Of a stretch of DNA of 7,590 nt, positions 5,814 to 7,590 are shown piece by piece. Below the pieces are notes generated by a model. The model saw only the letters and a program-made list of their open reading frames with translations. It searched no databases and was not told the DNA's origin. Position 1 is the stretch's first letter. The number at the start of each line of letters is the position of its first letter. Source of the DNA: Gemmatimonas sp. UBA2094 (GTDB taxonomy: Bacteria; Gemmatimonadota; Gemmatimonadetes; Gemmatimonadales; Gemmatimonadaceae); NCBI GenBank assembly GCA_002331565.1, contig DCZC01000016.1:1-7590 (forward strand). Direction: 5' to 3'. Position numbers and translations under genes: made by a program.

Positions 5814-5834
5814 GCTGTCAGCGCTCAGCGCTCA
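5807..5834. repeat. Four tandem heptamers at the truncation point of the pseudogene
   Basis: GCGCTCA, GCTGTCA, GCGCTCA, GCGCTCA follow one another without gaps (5807-5813, 5814-5820, 5821-5827, 5828-5834). Three copies are identical and one differs at two positions. On the minus strand they read TGAGCGC or TGACAGC, so each unit can supply a TGA stop. The array overlaps the last in-frame codon of the membrane-protein fragment and may mark the junction where its 5' half was lost. Confidence 0.7.
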
Positions 5835-5866
5835 GTGTGCGCAAGAGCTGCGTGTCGGCGTTGGTA

Positions 5867-5980
5867 CGGTCGCGATGCGAGCCGCGGGGGCCCCGCCGCC
5901 CCGGGAGCGACTCGCTGAGGGGGTGAGGCCGGCGCGCGCGTGAGCGCGTGCACGGCCACCCCCGAAGCACGTCGCGACCG
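5867..5980. other. Very GC-rich segment that can fold as a three-way junction
   Basis: This gene-free stretch contains three nested complementary sets. CGGTCGCGATG (5867-5877) pairs with CGTCGCGACCG (5970-5980), 11 bp with one G-T wobble. CGAG (5878-5881) pairs with CTCG (5911-5914), enclosing CGGGG (5885-5889) with CCCCG (5899-5903). GGGGGTG (5919-5925) plus GCC (5928-5930) pairs with GGCCACCCCC (5954-5963), enclosing alternating GC. Together these give an outer stem and two inner hairpins. High GC makes chance pairing easy, so a functional RNA is unproven. No persuasive coding frame was seen in 5835-6045. Confidence 0.35.
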
Positions 5981-5986
5981 GGGTGA

Positions 5987-6000
5987 GCGGGAGCTCCCGC
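5987..6000. repeat. Perfect 14-bp palindrome downstream of the propeller gene
   Basis: GCGGGAGCTCCCGC is its own reverse complement. It lies 46 bases beyond the stop of the minus-strand propeller gene and could contribute to its transcript end, though no T-run follows on that strand. It may also belong to the adjacent structured segment. Confidence 0.4.
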
Positions 6001-6045
6001 GGCGACTACCGCACACCATACCAGCCCCGACCAAGACCCAGACCG

Positions 6046-7590
6046 TCAGCCGATCGGCTTCTTGGGCACGAACACGTTCGGCACGCCGAGCTTGGACAGC
6101 AGCGCGTTGAAGTCGCTCAGCTCCTTGTCCTCGAGCCCCTGCAGCGTCTTCAGCTGCACATCCAGCTTGCCACCCAGGTCGCTCGTGATCTCGCCGTGCT
6201 GCTGCGTGGGCGGGTTCGTCCCTTCGAGCACCTGCGAGTTGAGTGAGATGAACATCTGGTAGAGCTTGATCGGATAATTGAGCGTGGCCTGATCCGCTTT
6301 GGTATACACCTCGTAGATCTCCGCGCGCACCGCCTCCAGCTTCTTGCGCAGTGCGCTCGACGCATCACGCACTTCCTTGGCGTACGCCTGTGCACCCGCC
6401 TGCCGTGCGCGCTCGTCGAGCTGACGCTGCAGGTCCTGGATGCGCTGCACCGTTTCCGTGATGCTGGTGATGCGCGCCCCCACCGCGTTGGCCGCATCGA
6501 ACTGCGCCCGATACTCGGCCGCCGTGAGCGTCACGCGAGGGTCGGGACGGATCGTGAACGGCTGCGACAACGTGTCGCTGCCCACGATCAGGCGCACCGC
6601 GTAGTCGCCTGGGACCGCCGTGGGGCCATCCGTCGACCCGTCGTCCACGATGGCGCCCGGGATCGTCTTCGGTGCGGGGTAGCTCAGATCCCAGGTGAAG
6701 CGGTTCGCGCCGGCACGCGCGTGTACCACCGAATCTGCGGCGTCGTAGGCCAGCGCTTCCGCATTCTGCGTGGTGCGGATCCGCGCGGCCGCGGAGTCGG
6801 CCGCGGCATTGCCGGTGCTGTCCTTCTTCGCGGGCCCGGCGCTCGTGAAGGTCCGGATCACCTTGCCGCCCTGCTCGAGGATCTGCAGGACGATCGGGGA
6901 CGTCGGTGCCTCCTTGAGCCAGTAGTCCACGTTCACGCCGTAGCGCGGATTGGCGCCGGCCGTGAGCGAGGCGCGTCCGCTCCCACCGCCGCTCACCCAG
7001 CGAACGGCCGGGGCGGGGGCAAACAGGTACGCCGACTTGGCGGTGACCGGCTCGCTCAGCGCACGCAGCATCGAGATATCGTCGAGTGACCAGAAGGCAC
7101 GGCCGTGTGTGCCCACGATCAGGTCGTTGTCGTGCACACGCAGGTCGCGGATCACGACACGCGGTAGGTTGAGCTGCAGCGGCTCCCAGCTCGCGCCATC
7201 ATTCAACGAGACGTACACCCCCGTTTCGGTCCCGGCGAAGAGCAGCCCCTTGCGCTTGATGTCGCTGCGGATGGCACGAGTGTACGCGCCCATGGGGATG
7301 CCGCTATCGATACGCGTCCAGGTGGCGCCGTAATCCGTGGTCTTGAAGAGGTACGGCGCGAAGTCGTCCTGCTGGTAGCGGTTGGCTGCCACGTAGGCCG
7401 TGCCCGCCTCGAACGGTGACGCCTCGATGATCGACACGCGCGTGAAGGCGCCGAAGGCCTTGGGCGTCACATTGGTCCATGTGGCGCCATTGTCGCGCGA
7501 CACGTGAATGAGGCCGTCGTCGCTGCCGGTCCACAGGACGCCCTTCGTGACCGGTGACTCGGCGAACGCGAAGATCGTGGCGTACCACTC
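6046..7590 (-). CDS. Sortilin/BNR-type exported beta-propeller protein, C-terminal 514 residues
   Basis: The frame is open from the right edge to the TGA at 6048-6046, so the start lies outside the window. The first visible residues, Glu-Trp-Tyr-Ala-Thr-Ile-Phe-Ala, lead into Trp-Thr-Gly-Ser-Asp-Asp-Gly-Leu and then Asp-box repeats: Ser-Arg-Asp-Asn-Gly-Ala-Thr-Trp (31-38), Thr-Thr-Asp-Tyr-Gly-Ala-Thr-Trp (84-91) and a degenerate Ser-Leu-Asn-Asp-Gly-Ala-Ser-Trp (128-135). These are hallmarks of VPS10/sortilin-like and sialidase-like propeller blades. Next comes a beta-sandwich-like segment with Pro-Gly-Asp-Tyr-Ala-Val-Arg-Leu, and after Thr-Ala-Ala-Glu-Tyr a long charged helical region with probable coiled coil, ending Pro-Lys-Lys-Pro-Ile-Gly. 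Family members are about 1000 residues, usually secreted and often annotated as glycosyl hydrolases, but no catalytic residues can be assigned here. Binding or scaffolding outside the cell is the safer guess. The architecture is confident; the function is not. Confidence 0.85.
   Translation of the reverse strand, partial: EWYATIFAFAESPVTKGVLWTGSDDGLIHVSRDNGATWTNVTPKAFGAFTRVSIIEASPFEAGTAYVAANRYQQDDFAPYLFKTTDYGATWTRIDSGIPMGAYTRAIRSDIKRKGLLFAGTETGVYVSLNDGASWEPLQLNLPRVVIRDLRVHDNDLIVGTHGRAFWSLDDISMLRALSEPVTAKSAYLFAPAPAVRWVSGGGSGRASLTAGANPRYGVNVDYWLKEAPTSPIVLQILEQGGKVIRTFTSAGPAKKDSTGNAAADSAAARIRTTQNAEALAYDAADSVVHARAGANRFTWDLSYPAPKTIPGAIVDDGSTDGPTAVPGDYAVRLIVGSDTLSQPFTIRPDPRVTLTAAEYRAQFDAANAVGARITSITETVQRIQDLQRQLDERARQAGAQAYAKEVRDASSALRKKLEAVRAEIYEVYTKADQATLNYPIKLYQMFISLNSQVLEGTNPPTQQHGEITSDLGGKLDVQLKTLQGLEDKELSDFNALLSKLGVPNVFVPKKPIG

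Noticed and set aside
5825..6034. 69-codon minus-strand frame in the gap before the propeller gene
   Set aside because: Arg, Ser and Pro-rich, with no ribosome site, and ends in the heptamer repeats. It is better explained as non-coding GC-rich sequence.
1..7590. Defence system, toxin-antitoxin, CRISPR, phage or transposase
   Set aside because: None of the credible frames shows the motifs, and there is no spaced direct-repeat array. The short heptamers at 5807 have no spacers.

Overview
The window is GC-rich throughout and reads like a chromosomal segment of a Gemmatimonadota-type bacterium (Gemmatimonas-like). This is an inference from style, not proof. It rests on a Tat-exported amidase, a sortilin/BNR-type exported beta-propeller protein, a short TonB-type transducer, a lipoprotein, weak or absent Shine-Dalgarno sequences on several genes, and imperfect palindromic repeats between genes. 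No plasmid, phage, transposase, CRISPR, tRNA or rRNA signature was seen.

Layout, left to right. At 1-69 (minus) the first 23 codons of a lipoprotein run off the left edge. At 231-743 (minus) lies an Rrf2-family regulator with a single conserved-type Cys-Pro-Val. A 178-bp divergent intergenic region (744-921) holds plausible promoters for both directions and a perfect inverted repeat. Plus-strand genes follow: a TonB-family energy transducer (922-1626), a GC-rich hairpin, and a Tat-signal amidase-signature enzyme (1752-3602). A 103-nt imperfect palindrome then occupies most of the next gap (3621-3723), just before ilvD, dihydroxy-acid dehydratase (3753-5462).

The 583 bp between ilvD and the next gene (5463-6045) contain no intact gene. 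They hold a nested hairpin just after ilvD, a decayed membrane-protein fragment on the minus strand (5584-5813) cut off where a tandem heptamer repeat begins (5807-5834), a very GC-rich stretch that can fold into a three-way junction (5867-5980), and a 14-bp perfect palindrome (5987-6000). From 6046 to the right edge (minus) is the C-terminal 514 residues of a large BNR/Asp-box beta-propeller protein.

The genes do not form an obvious pathway. IlvD is a cytoplasmic branched-chain amino acid biosynthesis enzyme standing apart from other ilv genes. The amidase, the propeller protein, the TonB protein and the lipoprotein all act at or outside the cytoplasmic membrane. The Rrf2 regulator is divergent from the TonB gene and may control it, but that is only positional inference. 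I found no convincing new multi-gene system. The most interesting material is non-coding: the long palindrome before ilvD and the repeat and hairpin cluster at 5807-6000 beside the broken gene.
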